Source: Dactylosporangium fulvum (lineage in GTDB: Bacteria; Actinomycetota; Actinomycetes; Mycobacteriales; Micromonosporaceae). Taken from it: a stretch of DNA of 64,000 nt. The DNA lies in NCBI RefSeq assembly GCF_025137375.1, contig NZ_CP073720.1, positions 9,510,501 through 9,574,500 on the forward strand. Reading direction: 5' to 3'. Both the position numbers and the translations under genes were made by a program. Under the pieces are notes generated by a model that saw nothing but the letters and a program-made list of their open reading frames with translations, had not been told where the DNA came from and searched no databases. Positions 8,037 to 16,709 of the stretch are shown piece by piece (positions within the stretch are counted from its first letter, which is position 1; every line of letters starts with the position of its first letter).

Positions 8037-9412
8037 CCCTCACCACGCACCCCTCAGCCGCCGCCGACGCGCTGCCGGCGAGGCCCCGGACCCGGGTCGC
8101 CCGCCGGCTGCGCGCCTGGCCGCTCACCGCCGTCCTGCTGCTCTACCCGCTGTGGTGGGCGCTCGGCCTCGGTGTCCTCATCTTCTTCATCGCCGCGGTA
8201 CCGATGCTGTTCGCACTCGTGCGGCACCGCGCCTCCGGGCAGGTCGTCAAGCTGCCGCCCGCGTTCCTGCTGTGGCTGCTGTTCCTGGCGACCGTCCTCT
8301 TCGGACTGTTCACGCTGGGCGCCGACCCGGTCGGCACCGTGCCGGGCACCGCGGCCAGCCGCCTGGTGTCGTACGGGTTCCGCCTCGGCGGTTACGTCGC
8401 GCTCACCGTCCTGCTGGTCTACGCCGGCAACGTCGACCGCCGGGAACTGTCCCAGCAGAAGCTGGTCCGACTGCTCGCCTGGCTGTTCACCGTCACCGTC
8501 GCCGGCGGGCTGCTCGGCATGCTGGCGCCGCGCTTCGAGTTCACCGCCCCGATCGAGCTGCTGCTCCCGGGCCACGTGCGCGCCGACGGCTTCGTGCAGT
8601 CGCTCGTGCACCCGACCGCCGCACAGATCATGAACCTGCTCGGCGGCGAAACGCCCCGCCCGGGCGCGCCGTGGGGCTACACGAACACCTGGGGCAACAA
8701 CGCCTGCCTGCTCGTCGGCTGGCTGTTCGTCGCCGGCTTCTGCTTCGCGAAGTCCCGCCGCACCAAGGTGTTCGCGGGCGTCACGCTGGTCGTCGCGATG
8801 GCACCGATCGTGTACTCGCTGAACCGGGGCCTGTGGATCGGCCTCGGCGTGATGGCGGTGTACGTCGCGGTCCGTCTGGCGATGCGCGGCAGGCTCGCCG
8901 CACTCGGCGCCATCGGGATCGCGGCCGCCGCGGTGGCGGTCGCCGTCGTCACCACCCCGCTCGGTGACGTCGTCACCGCCCGGCTGGAGGACGGCAAGTC
9001 CAACGGCGTGCGCATGTACACCACCGAGAAGGCGGTCACCGGCATGCTCGAGTCGCCGCTGATCGGCTTCGGCTCGACCCGCACGACGATCGGCGGGCGC
9101 AACTCGATCGCCGTCGGCGAGAGCCCGACCTGCGGCCGCTGCGGCAACTTCACCGTCGGCGGCAACGGCCAGCTGTGGCAGCTGCTCTTCGCGCACGGCA
9201 TCCTCGGCACCGCCACCTACCTCGGCTTTTTCGTCGTGGCGCTGTGGCGGTTCCGGCGCGACGCGACCCCGGCCGGGCTGGCCGCGTCCGCCGCGATCGT
9301 GTCCAGCTTCGCGGCGATGTTCTGGTACAACGCGCTCGTCACCCCGCTGGCCATGACGTTCCTCGCGTATGCCGTCCTGTGGCGCAACCAGCAGAGGGGT
9401 ATCCCGCAATGA
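8033..9412 (+). CDS. O-antigen polymerase/ligase-family (Wzy/WaaL-like) membrane protein
   Basis: 459 residues with about ten hydrophobic helices from near residue 25 to the C-terminus and a long extracytoplasmic loop at roughly 325-385 that carries RTTIGGRNSIAVG and a CxxC pair (TCGRCG). This topology, with segments such as NTWGNNACLLVGW and YSLNRGLWIGLG, fits the Wzy/WaaL superfamily, which polymerises or ligates undecaprenyl-linked repeat units outside the membrane. The start overlaps the preceding stop (ATGA at 8033-8036) and the next gene starts in its own stop, so translational coupling is expected. Within this superfamily, polymerase and ligase cannot be told apart from sequence; the neighbouring Wzz and Wzx genes favour a polymerase. 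Confidence 0.78.
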   Translation: MTLTTHPSAAADALPARPRTRVARRLRAWPLTAVLLLYPLWWALGLGVLIFFIAAVPMLFALVRHRASGQVVKLPPAFLLWLLFLATVLFGLFTLGADPVGTVPGTAASRLVSYGFRLGGYVALTVLLVYAGNVDRRELSQQKLVRLLAWLFTVTVAGGLLGMLAPRFEFTAPIELLLPGHVRADGFVQSLVHPTAAQIMNLLGGETPRPGAPWGYTNTWGNNACLLVGWLFVAGFCFAKSRRTKVFAGVTLVVAMAPIVYSLNRGLWIGLGVMAVYVAVRLAMRGRLAALGAIGIAAAAVAVAVVTTPLGDVVTARLEDGKSNGVRMYTTEKAVTGMLESPLIGFGSTRTTIGGRNSIAVGESPTCGRCGNFTVGGNGQLWQLLFAHGILGTATYLGFFVVALWRFRRDATPAGLAASAAIVSSFAAMFWYNALVTPLAMTFLAYAVLWRNQQRGIPQ

Positions 9413-10617
9413 GTCCACTCAAGACCGCTCCGGCCGCGCTGCAGGTCGACGACGAACAGCTCCGGGCCCAGTACATCCAGGAGGTGCTCGGCCTGCTGTA
9501 CCCCGGCTCCGGCGCCGGCTCGGTGGAGTACCTCGTCATTCCCAACGCCCGCAAGCCGCGCCTGCTGGTGCCCGCCGACGACCGGCGGCTCGCCGCGGCC
9601 GCGGTGCGCCGGTACGCCGAGCCGCAGTCCCGCCTGGCGAAGCTCAAGCGTGACGCGGTCGTGGCCGCGCTGCGGACCGGCATGTCGGGCCTGCTGCTGC
9701 GCGACCGGCTGCGCCTGCGCCCCTCCGCCGACACCATCGACACGTACCTGCGCGACGCCCTCGGCGAGCAGCTGCGCCTCAGCGTCCACATCGGGCCGGC
9801 CCGGGCGAACCGCAAGCCGGTCCTGCAGCTGCTCGCCGCCGACGGCCGGACGCTCGCGTTCGCGAAGCTCGGCACGTCGGCGCTGACCCGCACGCTGGTG
9901 CGGGCCGAGGGCCACGCGCTCACCGCGGTCGGCACCGCCCCGCTGACCGCGCTGCGGGTCCCGGAGGTGTTGCACGCCGGGCGCTGGGGCGAGCACGAGG
10001 TGCTCGTCCAGTCGGCGCTGCCGGTCTGGCAGCCCCGGGTGCCGCTGACCGCGCCCCGCCTGGCCGCCGCCATGCGCGAGGTCGCCGTCTGCTGCGGCAC
10101 CAGCCACGGCACGCTCGACGGCAGCGGCTACTGGACCCGGCTGCGGGCGCGGCTGGAGGCGGTCGCCGGCAACCCCGAAGGAGCCGTGCTGCGCGCCGCC
10201 GCGGAGCGGATCGCGGCGACGGCGGGCGGCACCGACCTCACGTTCGGCTCCTGGCACGGCGACTGGTCCCCGTGGAACATGGCGAGCCTCGCCGACACGA
10301 TCCTGGTCTGGGACTGGGAACGGTTCACGCCGGGCGTCCCGACCGGCTTCGACGCGCTGCACCACGCGTTGCAGGTCGGCATCTCCCGAGCCCCGTCGGC
10401 CGGGCAGGCGGTCAACGACCTCATCGGCGCCGCGCCCGAGCTGCTGCTGCCGTTCGGCGTGGTGCACCGGCAGGCGGTCGAGGTGACCGCGCTGCTGTAC
10501 CTCATCGACCTGGCCACCCGATACGTCACCGACCGGCAGGCGGAGGCCGGCGCCCGGCTGGGTGTCCTCGGCAGCTGGCTGCTGCCCGTCCTCGTCGCGC
10601 GAGTGGAGGCGCTGTAA
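9409..10617 (+). CDS. Phosphotransferase (APH-fold kinase) of the polysaccharide locus
   Basis: 402 residues. The C-terminal half has the aminoglycoside-phosphotransferase/choline-kinase catalytic signature: SWHGDWSPWNM (catalytic loop with Asp and Asn) followed by LVWDWERF (metal-binding Asp). The N-lobe has ADGRTLAFAKLGTSALTR and a downstream Glu, consistent with an ATP-binding Lys-Glu pair, so the kinase looks intact. The substrate is unknown; position between the polymerase and a sulfotransferase suggests a sugar, lipid-linked intermediate or other glycan precursor rather than an antibiotic. ATG 9409 overlaps the polymerase stop (ATGA); the longer frame from 9175 lies inside the previous gene and is rejected. 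The next gene starts two bases after its stop. Confidence 0.75.
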   Translation: MSPLKTAPAALQVDDEQLRAQYIQEVLGLLYPGSGAGSVEYLVIPNARKPRLLVPADDRRLAAAAVRRYAEPQSRLAKLKRDAVVAALRTGMSGLLLRDRLRLRPSADTIDTYLRDALGEQLRLSVHIGPARANRKPVLQLLAADGRTLAFAKLGTSALTRTLVRAEGHALTAVGTAPLTALRVPEVLHAGRWGEHEVLVQSALPVWQPRVPLTAPRLAAAMREVAVCCGTSHGTLDGSGYWTRLRARLEAVAGNPEGAVLRAAAERIAATAGGTDLTFGSWHGDWSPWNMASLADTILVWDWERFTPGVPTGFDALHHALQVGISRAPSAGQAVNDLIGAAPELLLPFGVVHRQAVEVTALLYLIDLATRYVTDRQAEAGARLGVLGSWLLPVLVARVEAL

Positions 10618-10619
10618 CC

Positions 10620-11486
10620 ATGCCCGTGCAGGTACCCGAGACGATGAAACGCATCGTCCACTTCGGATCCCGCAACTACGGCCGGCTCACCGCCGGCCGG
10701 CGGATGCTCCCGTCGTTCCTCATCTGCGGCGGTCAGCGCTGTGGCACCACGTCGCTCTACCGGGCCCTCGCCGCGCACCCCGCCGTCATCAAGGCGGTGC
10801 TGCACAAGGGCGTGCATTACTTCGACGTCGGCTACCACCGCGGGCTGCGCTGGTACCGCGGCCATTTCCCGCTGCAGCGCCGCGCCGAACGGGTGCGCGC
10901 CGAGTTCGGCGTGCCCGCGCAGACGTTCGAGTCGAGCCCGTACTACATGTACCACCCGCACGCCCTGGCCCGGATCGCCCGCGACCTGCCGGACGTCAAG
11001 CTTGTCGTGCTCGTCCGCGACCCCGTCGAGCGCGCCTACTCGCAGCACGCGCACGAGGTGGCCCGCGGCTTCGAGACCGAGGTCGACTTCGGGCGGGCGC
11101 TGCAGCTCGAGGAGTCACGCCTGGACGGCGAGCGCGAGCGGCTGCTCGCCGACCCGTTCTCCTACAGCTTCGCCCACCAGCACCACGCGTACCGGGCCCG
11201 CGGCGAGTACATCGAGTACCTCGAGCCGATGGCCGAGCTGCTCGGCCGCGACCGGGTACACGTCGTGGACAGCAGCCTGTTCTTCACCCGGCCGGAGCCC
11301 GTCTACGACGCCGTCGTCGACTTCCTCGGGCTGCCCGGCACCGGCTTCTACCCGCCGTTCGAGCGGCACAACGCCCGCCCGCGCAACCGGCTCGACGACT
11401 CGATCGCCTCGATGCTGGCCGACCACTACCGGCCGTACGACGAGCGCCTCGCGGCGTGGCTCGGGCACCGGCCGTCATGGATGTGA
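10620..11486 (+). CDS. PAPS-dependent sulfotransferase (heparan-sulfotransferase-like family)
   Basis: 288 residues, a usual size. The 5'-phosphosulfate loop is FLICGGQRCGTTSLYRAL at about 29-46 and the 3'-phosphate-binding segment is LVVLVRDPVERAYSQ near 125-139, both hallmarks of the PAPS sulfotransferase fold; FESSPYYMYHP lies between them. The enzyme should move a sulfo group from PAPS to a carbohydrate or other hydroxyl or amino group. A sugar acceptor is favoured by its place between a kinase and a flippase gene, and by APS kinase at the head of the locus. ATG 10620 is chosen, with GTGGAGG about ten bases upstream; the frame also runs back into the previous gene. It overlaps the flippase gene by 10 bases. 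Confidence 0.86.
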   Translation: MPVQVPETMKRIVHFGSRNYGRLTAGRRMLPSFLICGGQRCGTTSLYRALAAHPAVIKAVLHKGVHYFDVGYHRGLRWYRGHFPLQRRAERVRAEFGVPAQTFESSPYYMYHPHALARIARDLPDVKLVVLVRDPVERAYSQHAHEVARGFETEVDFGRALQLEESRLDGERERLLADPFSYSFAHQHHAYRARGEYIEYLEPMAELLGRDRVHVVDSSLFFTRPEPVYDAVVDFLGLPGTGFYPPFERHNARPRNRLDDSIASMLADHYRPYDERLAAWLGHRPSWM

Positions 11487-12958
11487 CCGCCACACTCGAG
11501 CGGCCCGCCCTGGAGTCGCCGAAGGGCATGCTCCGGGGCGCGGTCCGCGGTGGTGTCGCCAACCTGGCCGGCACGGTCTGCACCGGGCTCGCCGGCGTGG
11601 GCGTCACCTGGCTCGCCGCGCGGGCGCTCGACCCGCAGACGGCGGGCGCGTTCTTCGCCGCCACGGCCACCTTCGGCCTCGGCGTCACGGTCGCGAAGCT
11701 CGGCATGCAGACCTCGCTGGTCTACTGGCCGGCCCGGATGCGCGCCACGGGCGACCTGTCCCGGCTCGGCGAGTGCCTGCGGGTCGCACTCGGCCCGGTG
11801 GCCGCGGCGGGCCTGGTCATCGCGGCGGGCCTGTGGTTCGCGGCGGATCTGCTGCCCGGTCGTGCCGATCTGGTACGGGCCCTGGCGGTCTTCCTGCCGG
11901 TGGCGGCGCTGAGCGACGGGGTGCTCGCCGCCACCCGCGGCCTGCGTGTGATGCGCCCGACGGTCCTGCTGGACCGGGTCCTCCGCCCGGCGACCCAGCT
12001 CCTGCTGCTGGCGCTCGTCTGGGCCGTCGGCTGGGGGCCGGACGTCTTCGCCGCGCTGTGGGCGCTGCCGTACGTCCCGGTCGCGCTCCTTGCCGGCCTG
12101 GCGCTGGGCCGGGTGCGCTCGACGGTGACCGTGCCGGACCACGGCGAGCCGACGGACTTCACGCCGCGGCGGTTCTGGGGCTTCACCGCGCCGCGGGCGG
12201 TCGCGAGCCTCGCACAGATGGCCCTGCAGCGGCTCGACGTGCTGCTCGTCGCCGCCCTCGCGGGTCTCGCGCCGGCCGCGATGTACGCCGTCGCCGGCCG
12301 GTTCATGATCCTCGGCCAGTTCGTCAATCAGGGCGTTTCGCAGTCGGTGCAGCCGCGCCTCGCCGAGCGGCTGGCCGTCCGGGACACCGCCGGCGCCAAC
12401 CTGCTCTACCGGCAGGCGACCGCCTGGGTCGTGCTCGCCGCCTGGCCGCTGTACCTGCTCGTGTTCACCTACGCCCCGCTGTACCTGGGTTTCTTCGGCG
12501 AGCACTACGAGGACGGCGTCCGGATCACCCGCCTGCTCGCCGCCACGATGCTCGTGGCCACGGCCTGCGGGATGGTCGACATGGTCCTCGCCATGGCCGG
12601 GCGCACCTGGTGGAACCTCGCCAACGTCGGGCTGGCCCTGGTCGTGATGCTCGGCGTCGACGTGCTGCTGATCCCCCGCAGCGGCGCCTTCGGCGCGGCC
12701 GTCGGGCTGTGCGCGGCGGTGCTCGTCAACAACCTCGTCCCGCTCGCGCAGGTGGTGCGGGGACTGGGGCTGCACCCGTTCGGCCGGGCCACGCTGCTGG
12801 CGTGTGCCCTGGCGGCGGGGTGTTTCGCCGTACCGCAGCTCGTGCTGCTGCCGGTGCACGGCCTGGTCTTCAAGATTGCCGCCACCGGGGCGGGCATCGC
12901 GGCGTACGGCTACGCGGTGATGCGGTTCAGAACAGTTCTGATGCAGGGGGGACGATGA
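11477..12958 (+). CDS. Wzx-like polysaccharide flippase (MOP superfamily)
   Basis: 493 residues, with 12-14 hydrophobic helices spread along the whole length (for example AGTVCTGLAGVGVTWLAARAL near the N-terminus and the C-terminal LLACALAAGCFAVPQLVLL). Size, topology and the N-terminal stretch fit RfbX/Wzx or MurJ-type exporters, which flip undecaprenyl-diphosphate-linked oligosaccharides across the membrane. The context with Wzz, Wzy and glycosyltransferases supports a Wzx role. ATG 11477 lies inside the end of the sulfotransferase gene, and its TGA overlaps the ATG of the next gene (ATGA at 12955). The start is chosen because the upstream frame is only coding shadow of the neighbour. Confidence 0.83.
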   Translation: MDVTATLERPALESPKGMLRGAVRGGVANLAGTVCTGLAGVGVTWLAARALDPQTAGAFFAATATFGLGVTVAKLGMQTSLVYWPARMRATGDLSRLGECLRVALGPVAAAGLVIAAGLWFAADLLPGRADLVRALAVFLPVAALSDGVLAATRGLRVMRPTVLLDRVLRPATQLLLLALVWAVGWGPDVFAALWALPYVPVALLAGLALGRVRSTVTVPDHGEPTDFTPRRFWGFTAPRAVASLAQMALQRLDVLLVAALAGLAPAAMYAVAGRFMILGQFVNQGVSQSVQPRLAERLAVRDTAGANLLYRQATAWVVLAAWPLYLLVFTYAPLYLGFFGEHYEDGVRITRLLAATMLVATACGMVDMVLAMAGRTWWNLANVGLALVVMLGVDVLLIPRSGAFGAAVGLCAAVLVNNLVPLAQVVRGLGLHPFGRATLLACALAAGCFAVPQLVLLPVHGLVFKIAATGAGIAAYGYAVMRFRTVLMQGGR

Positions 12959-13701
12959 GAACCGACTACGCGGAGGTCTTCCAGTCGGACGCGGCGGTCG
13001 ACAAGTACGAGCGGGTCGTCTACGCGCCGGAGACGTACTCGACGGCCGTGAGCATGCGCCAGCGCGCGTTCCTGCGGCGGCTGGTGCGGCGGGAGTTCAC
13101 GGCGCGGCGGCCGATCCAGCACGACTTCGCGTGCGGCACCGGACGGGCCATCAAGCTGCTGCACGGTGTCGTGCGGGCCGCACACGGCTACGACGTGTCG
13201 GCGCAGATGCTCGCGAAGGCCAGGGAGGCCGGCGTCTACGCCAAGCTGCACCAGGTCGCCGAGGACGGTCCGGTGCCCGAGCCGGCCACCACGGACGGCC
13301 CGGCGCTGGTGACGGTCTTCCGGCTGCTGCTCAACGCGCCGAGGGACGTGCGGGACCGGGCGATCGCGTTCGCCGCGCAGATCCTGCCCGAGGCCGAGTC
13401 GGGGCTGCTCGTCGTGGAGAACCACGGCAACCGCTCGTCGCTGCGCCACCTGCGGCACCGGCGCAACCGGGGCAACAACTGGTTCGCCGAACTGCACCAC
13501 GCCGAGGTCGAGCAGTTGCTGGCACGGCACGGCTTCGAGGTGGTCGACCGGCGCGGCTTCGCGGTCTTCCCGCCGGGTGCCTACCGGCGTGACTGGCTGC
13601 GCCCGGTGGCCCGGCGGGCCGACGACCTCGCGACCCGCTCCAGCCACCTCTCGGCGGTGGCCACCGACGTGCTGTACGTCGCCCGGCGCATACCGAAGTG
13701 A
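12955..13701 (+). CDS. Class I SAM-dependent methyltransferase
   Basis: 248 residues. Motif I reads HDFACGTGRAIKLLHG (about residues 58-73), followed by an acidic end of strand 2 (AHGYDVSAQML) and a VTVFRLLLNAP motif IV-like segment, so the Rossmann methyltransferase fold and SAM binding are well supported. The acceptor is unknown; a glycan O-methyl or a sugar-nucleotide modification fits the polysaccharide context. The start overlaps the flippase stop, and the glycosidase gene follows 16 bases after its own stop. The same frame is open far upstream (to 10741), but that stretch only shadows two other genes. Confidence 0.8.
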   Translation: MRTDYAEVFQSDAAVDKYERVVYAPETYSTAVSMRQRAFLRRLVRREFTARRPIQHDFACGTGRAIKLLHGVVRAAHGYDVSAQMLAKAREAGVYAKLHQVAEDGPVPEPATTDGPALVTVFRLLLNAPRDVRDRAIAFAAQILPEAESGLLVVENHGNRSSLRHLRHRRNRGNNWFAELHHAEVEQLLARHGFEVVDRRGFAVFPPGAYRRDWLRPVARRADDLATRSSHLSAVATDVLYVARRIPK

Positions 13702-13717
13702 CCCCGAAGGGGAGCGC

Positions 13718-14785
13718 ATGAAGCGGAGCGTGCTGACCCTTGCCGTGGTGGCCGCCGTCGTCGCGGCCGCCACGGCGGTCACCCTGAGCGTGATGTCCAC
13801 GAAGGACGGGCCCGCGCCCCGGCCGTCACCGGCCCCCGACGCCGTCGGTCCATCGGCGATCGCGACGTCGAAGGGGCCGTTCCAGGCCGGTCCGGTCGGG
13901 CCGCCGGCCGAGGGCTCGTACCTCGGTGCGTGGGTGCGACCGGAGCGGCTCACGGAGTCGGGCCGGCTCGCGGCCATGACGACGTGGGAGGAGACGCTCG
14001 GGCGCCAGATGGCGATCGTCAACACGTACCGCCGCTTCGACGAGAACTTCATCAACGCCTCCGACCGCTCGTTCGTCGACCGGGGCACCACGCTGATGCT
14101 GTCCTGGGCCGGCGGTGACACGCGGCTCATCACGATGGGCCGCTACGACGACCTGATCCGCGAGCGCGCCCGCGAGCTCAAGGCGTTCGGGCGGCCGGTG
14201 CTGATGCGGTACCGCTGGGAGATGGACCGGCCGAACCTGCGCGCCCAGATGTGGTCGGGCGCCGACTACATCGCGGCCTGGCGGCACGTGCGCGCCATCT
14301 TCACGGCCGAGGGCGCGACGAACGCGTCCTGGGTGTGGTGCCCGACGGCGGAGGGCTTCACCGGCGGGTACGCACCGGAGTTCTACCCCGGCGACGACGT
14401 CGTGGACTGGACGTGCGTCGACGTGTACGCCGGGTCGAAGTTCGGCAGCATGGGCACGCTGCTGCGGCCGTTCCTGGAGTTCTGCGCCGAGCACCCGACG
14501 AAGCCGGTGATGATCGGCGAGTTCGGCGTGGCCCGCACGTGGGGCAGCGAGCAGCGGGCGTCCTGGCTGCGCGACGCCTCGGCGACGTTCAAGGCCAACC
14601 CGCAGATCCGGGCGGTGCTGTACTTCGAGTCGGACCCGACGGACAACAAGGGTCCGACGCAGCAGTTCCAGGTGTCGAACGACCCGGTGGTGTTCTCGGC
14701 GTTCCGCTCGGCGCTGGCCCAGGACGCGCACTACACCCCGATGCCCCCGACGTCAGCGGCGGCGAAGCGGAAGCGGCAGAAGTAG
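13718..14785 (+). CDS. Secreted or membrane-anchored GH26-like glycosidase
   Basis: 355 residues. A Lys/Arg start and hydrophobic stretch at about 5-27 (VLTLAVVAAVVAAATAVTLSV) act as signal peptide or anchor; then a Pro/Ala linker and a TIM-barrel-like catalytic region follow. Candidate catalytic acids are Glu168 in LMRYRWEMD and Glu268 in PVMIGEFG, spaced as in GH26 endo-mannanases and related clan GH-A enzymes; WVWCPTAEG and DVYAG fit barrel strands. In exopolysaccharide loci such enzymes trim or release the polymer. ATG 13718 has GAAGGGGAGCG just before it. It is the last plus-strand gene before a strong terminator; the substrate linkage is unknown. Confidence 0.75.
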   Translation: MKRSVLTLAVVAAVVAAATAVTLSVMSTKDGPAPRPSPAPDAVGPSAIATSKGPFQAGPVGPPAEGSYLGAWVRPERLTESGRLAAMTTWEETLGRQMAIVNTYRRFDENFINASDRSFVDRGTTLMLSWAGGDTRLITMGRYDDLIRERARELKAFGRPVLMRYRWEMDRPNLRAQMWSGADYIAAWRHVRAIFTAEGATNASWVWCPTAEGFTGGYAPEFYPGDDVVDWTCVDVYAGSKFGSMGTLLRPFLEFCAEHPTKPVMIGEFGVARTWGSEQRASWLRDASATFKANPQIRAVLYFESDPTDNKGPTQQFQVSNDPVVFSAFRSALAQDAHYTPMPPTSAAAKRKRQK

Positions 14786-14819
14786 TTCGCACAGGTCAAC
14801 CTCTTGCCCGGGAGCACCT

Positions 14820-14866
14820 GTACCGTCCGAGCGGCATTCCCCACCGGAATACCGCGCGGGCGGTAC
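14820..14866. terminator. Long nested hairpin terminator between convergent genes
   Basis: The outer stem pairs 14820-14829 with 14857-14866 (10 bp, one G-U) and the inner stem pairs ATTCC with GGAAT around a CCACC loop (14836-14850). It is followed on the plus strand by ATCCTTTTCC. It separates the glycosidase gene from the convergent WecG-like gene and probably serves both. Confidence 0.8.
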
Positions 14867-14896
14867 ATCCTTTTCCACACGGCCGGTCGAACCGCG

Positions 14897-15724
14897 TCAG
14901 GCGCGGTGGGCGGGGCGGCGGGTCAGGCGGTGGTGCAGCGACCGCGCCAGGAGCGCGGCGGCGAACGGGGCGTCCTCGCGCAGATAGCGGCGGGCCAGCC
15001 GGTGCGGTTCACGGGCCAGCCGGTCCAGCCACTCCAGGCCCGCCTTCTGCAGCACCGGCCGTGCCCGCCGGACGTCACCGGCGACGAAGTTCACCGCCGC
15101 GCCGCAGCCCAGGAACCAGGTCTCCGGCAGGTCGGCCCGCAGCCGGGCGATCAGGTGCTCCTGCCGCGGGAAGCCCAGCCCGACGTACACCATGTCCGGG
15201 CGGCGCTCGACGACACTCGTGCAGGCGTCGGCCAGCCTCGCGGGATCGCGGTCGAAGCCGAACGGCGGGCAGAGCGTGCCGGCCACCCGGAGCCCGGGGC
15301 ACGCCTCGGCCAGCCGCTCGGCGGCCCGTTGCGCGCCGTCCGCGACACCGTCGGCCGCGGGAGCGCCGCCCAGCACGAAGACGCTCCGCCCGGCCGCCGC
15401 CAGGCCGCGCGACAGCGACCAGATCAGGTCCGATCCGGCCACGCGGGCCGGGAGTGAGCGGCCGGCCAGGCGGGCGGCCCACACCAGCGGGGCGCCGTCG
15501 GCCACAGCCAGGTCGGCCGCCCGCAGGTGGGCCAGCAGCGCCGGGTCGCGGGAGACCTGGCGGAGGATGTCGACGTTCGGGGTGACGATCCAGCCGCCCC
15601 GCCCCTCGTCGAGCGCCCGCAGGACGTGCGCGACGACCTCGGGTTCGGTCAACGGGTCGATGGCCAGGCCGCCAACGGGGACGCGCCGGGTGTAGCTGCG
15701 CAGCATCGTTCGTCCGCAATTCAT
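14897..15724 (-). CDS. WecG/TagA/CpsF-family glycosyltransferase
   Basis: 275 residues with the full GT26 pattern: VTPNVDILRQ near residue 47, ADLAVADGAPLVWAARLAG, SVFVLGGAP, YVGLGFPRQEHL, and the C-terminal LEWLDRLAREPHRLARRYL. Family members add the second sugar (ManNAc-type or glucosyl) to an undecaprenyl-diphosphate sugar in teichoic acid, enterobacterial common antigen or exopolysaccharide assembly. It is the only minus-strand gene of the locus and is divergent from the second sulfotransferase. The start is ATG 15724 or ATG 15706. A priming polyprenol-phosphate sugar transferase, which would act before it, is not found in this window. Confidence 0.88.
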   Translation of the reverse strand: MNCGRTMLRSYTRRVPVGGLAIDPLTEPEVVAHVLRALDEGRGGWIVTPNVDILRQVSRDPALLAHLRAADLAVADGAPLVWAARLAGRSLPARVAGSDLIWSLSRGLAAAGRSVFVLGGAPAADGVADGAQRAAERLAEACPGLRVAGTLCPPFGFDRDPARLADACTSVVERRPDMVYVGLGFPRQEHLIARLRADLPETWFLGCGAAVNFVAGDVRRARPVLQKAGLEWLDRLAREPHRLARRYLREDAPFAAALLARSLHHRLTRRPAHRA

Positions 15725-15785
15725 CGTTAGAGCTACCAGAAACCAGCAGAGCTGGCATATCTACCAAAACGACCAAGGAGGACGC
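15725..15785. promoter_or_regulatory. Divergent promoter region between glycosyltransferase and sulfotransferase genes
   Basis: This 61-base gap is clearly richer in A and T than its surroundings (for example GGCATATCTACCAAAACG) and must hold promoters for both directions. AAGGAGG at 15774-15780 is a near-perfect ribosome binding site and fixes the rare TTG start at 15786. Confidence 0.55.
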
Positions 15786-16709
15786 TTGGTACGCGTTCTG
15801 TTCCTCGGCGGCCTCGGCCGCAGCGGCACCACGCTGCTCGAACGCCTCCTCGGCGAACTGCCGGGCGTCTGTCCGCTGGGCGAGGTCGTGCACCTGTGGG
15901 AGCGCGACATCGCCGGCGACGAGCGCTGCGCGTGCGGCAAGCGCTTCTCCGACTGCGACTTCTGGCACGCCGTGGGCGAGAAGGCGTTCGGCGGCTGGCA
16001 CCACGTCGACGTGTGGCGGGTTCTGGCGCTGCGGCACGCCGTCGAGCGCACGCGGTACATCCCGCGCCTCGCGAGCGTCCGGATGACCGCCGCGCAGCGG
16101 CTGCTCGTCGAGGAGTACGCCGACTGGTACGCCCGGCTGTACGAGGCGGCCGCGGCCGTCTCCGGCGCCGAAGTGCTCGTCGACTCCTCGAAACACGCGG
16201 CGCTGGCCTACTGCCTGCGGTTCGCCCCCGACATCGACCTGCGGGTCGTGCACATGGTGCGGGACAGCCGGGGCGTCGCGTACTCGTGGACAAAAAAGGT
16301 GTCCCGGCCGGAGACGGACGGGGCCGCCGAGATGACGCGCTACTCCCCCAGCCGCTCCGCCCTGCTCTGGAACGCCCACAACACCGCGTTCTCCGTGCTG
16401 CACCACTGCGGGGTGCCGGTGAAGCGGGTGCGGTACGAGGAACTGCTCGAACAGCCGGAGGAGACGCTGCGCGACCTCGCCGGGTTCGCCGGCCTGCCGG
16501 CCACCGACGTCTCGTTCCTCAACGACGGCACCGCCGAGCTGGGACCGTGCCACAGCGCCGCCGGGAACCCGATGCGGTTCAAGGTCGGCGCGGTGCCCCT
16601 GCGCCGCGACGACGCCTGGCGGACCGCGCTGCCGGTGCGCCAGCGGCGGGTCGTGAGCGCCCTGACGGCCCCCTTGCTCAGCGCGTACGGCTACCGGGGC
16701 GAGCGATGA
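15786..16709 (+). CDS. PAPS-dependent sulfotransferase, second copy
   Basis: 307 residues starting at TTG 15786, fixed by AAGGAGG five bases upstream. The N-terminal LFLGGLGRSGTTLLERLL is the PAPS 5'-phosphosulfate loop, and DLRVVHMVRDSRGVAYSW near 152-169 is the 3'-phosphate site. A cysteine pair (CACGKRFSDCDFW) around 52-64, typical of the Sulfotransfer_3-like group, may be structural. It is distant from the first sulfotransferase (10620-11486), so the two probably modify different positions or residues. It overlaps the GT2 gene by 4 bases (ATGA), which ties sulfation to glycan assembly. Confidence 0.85.
   Translation: MVRVLFLGGLGRSGTTLLERLLGELPGVCPLGEVVHLWERDIAGDERCACGKRFSDCDFWHAVGEKAFGGWHHVDVWRVLALRHAVERTRYIPRLASVRMTAAQRLLVEEYADWYARLYEAAAAVSGAEVLVDSSKHAALAYCLRFAPDIDLRVVHMVRDSRGVAYSWTKKVSRPETDGAAEMTRYSPSRSALLWNAHNTAFSVLHHCGVPVKRVRYEELLEQPEETLRDLAGFAGLPATDVSFLNDGTAELGPCHSAAGNPMRFKVGAVPLRRDDAWRTALPVRQRRVVSALTAPLLSAYGYRGER

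Noticed and set aside
10741..12954. Upstream extension of the methyltransferase frame by 738 codons
   Set aside because: It lies over the sulfotransferase and flippase genes in another frame, and its sequence is Arg/Pro/Ser-rich; the ATGA overlap at 12955 marks the real start.
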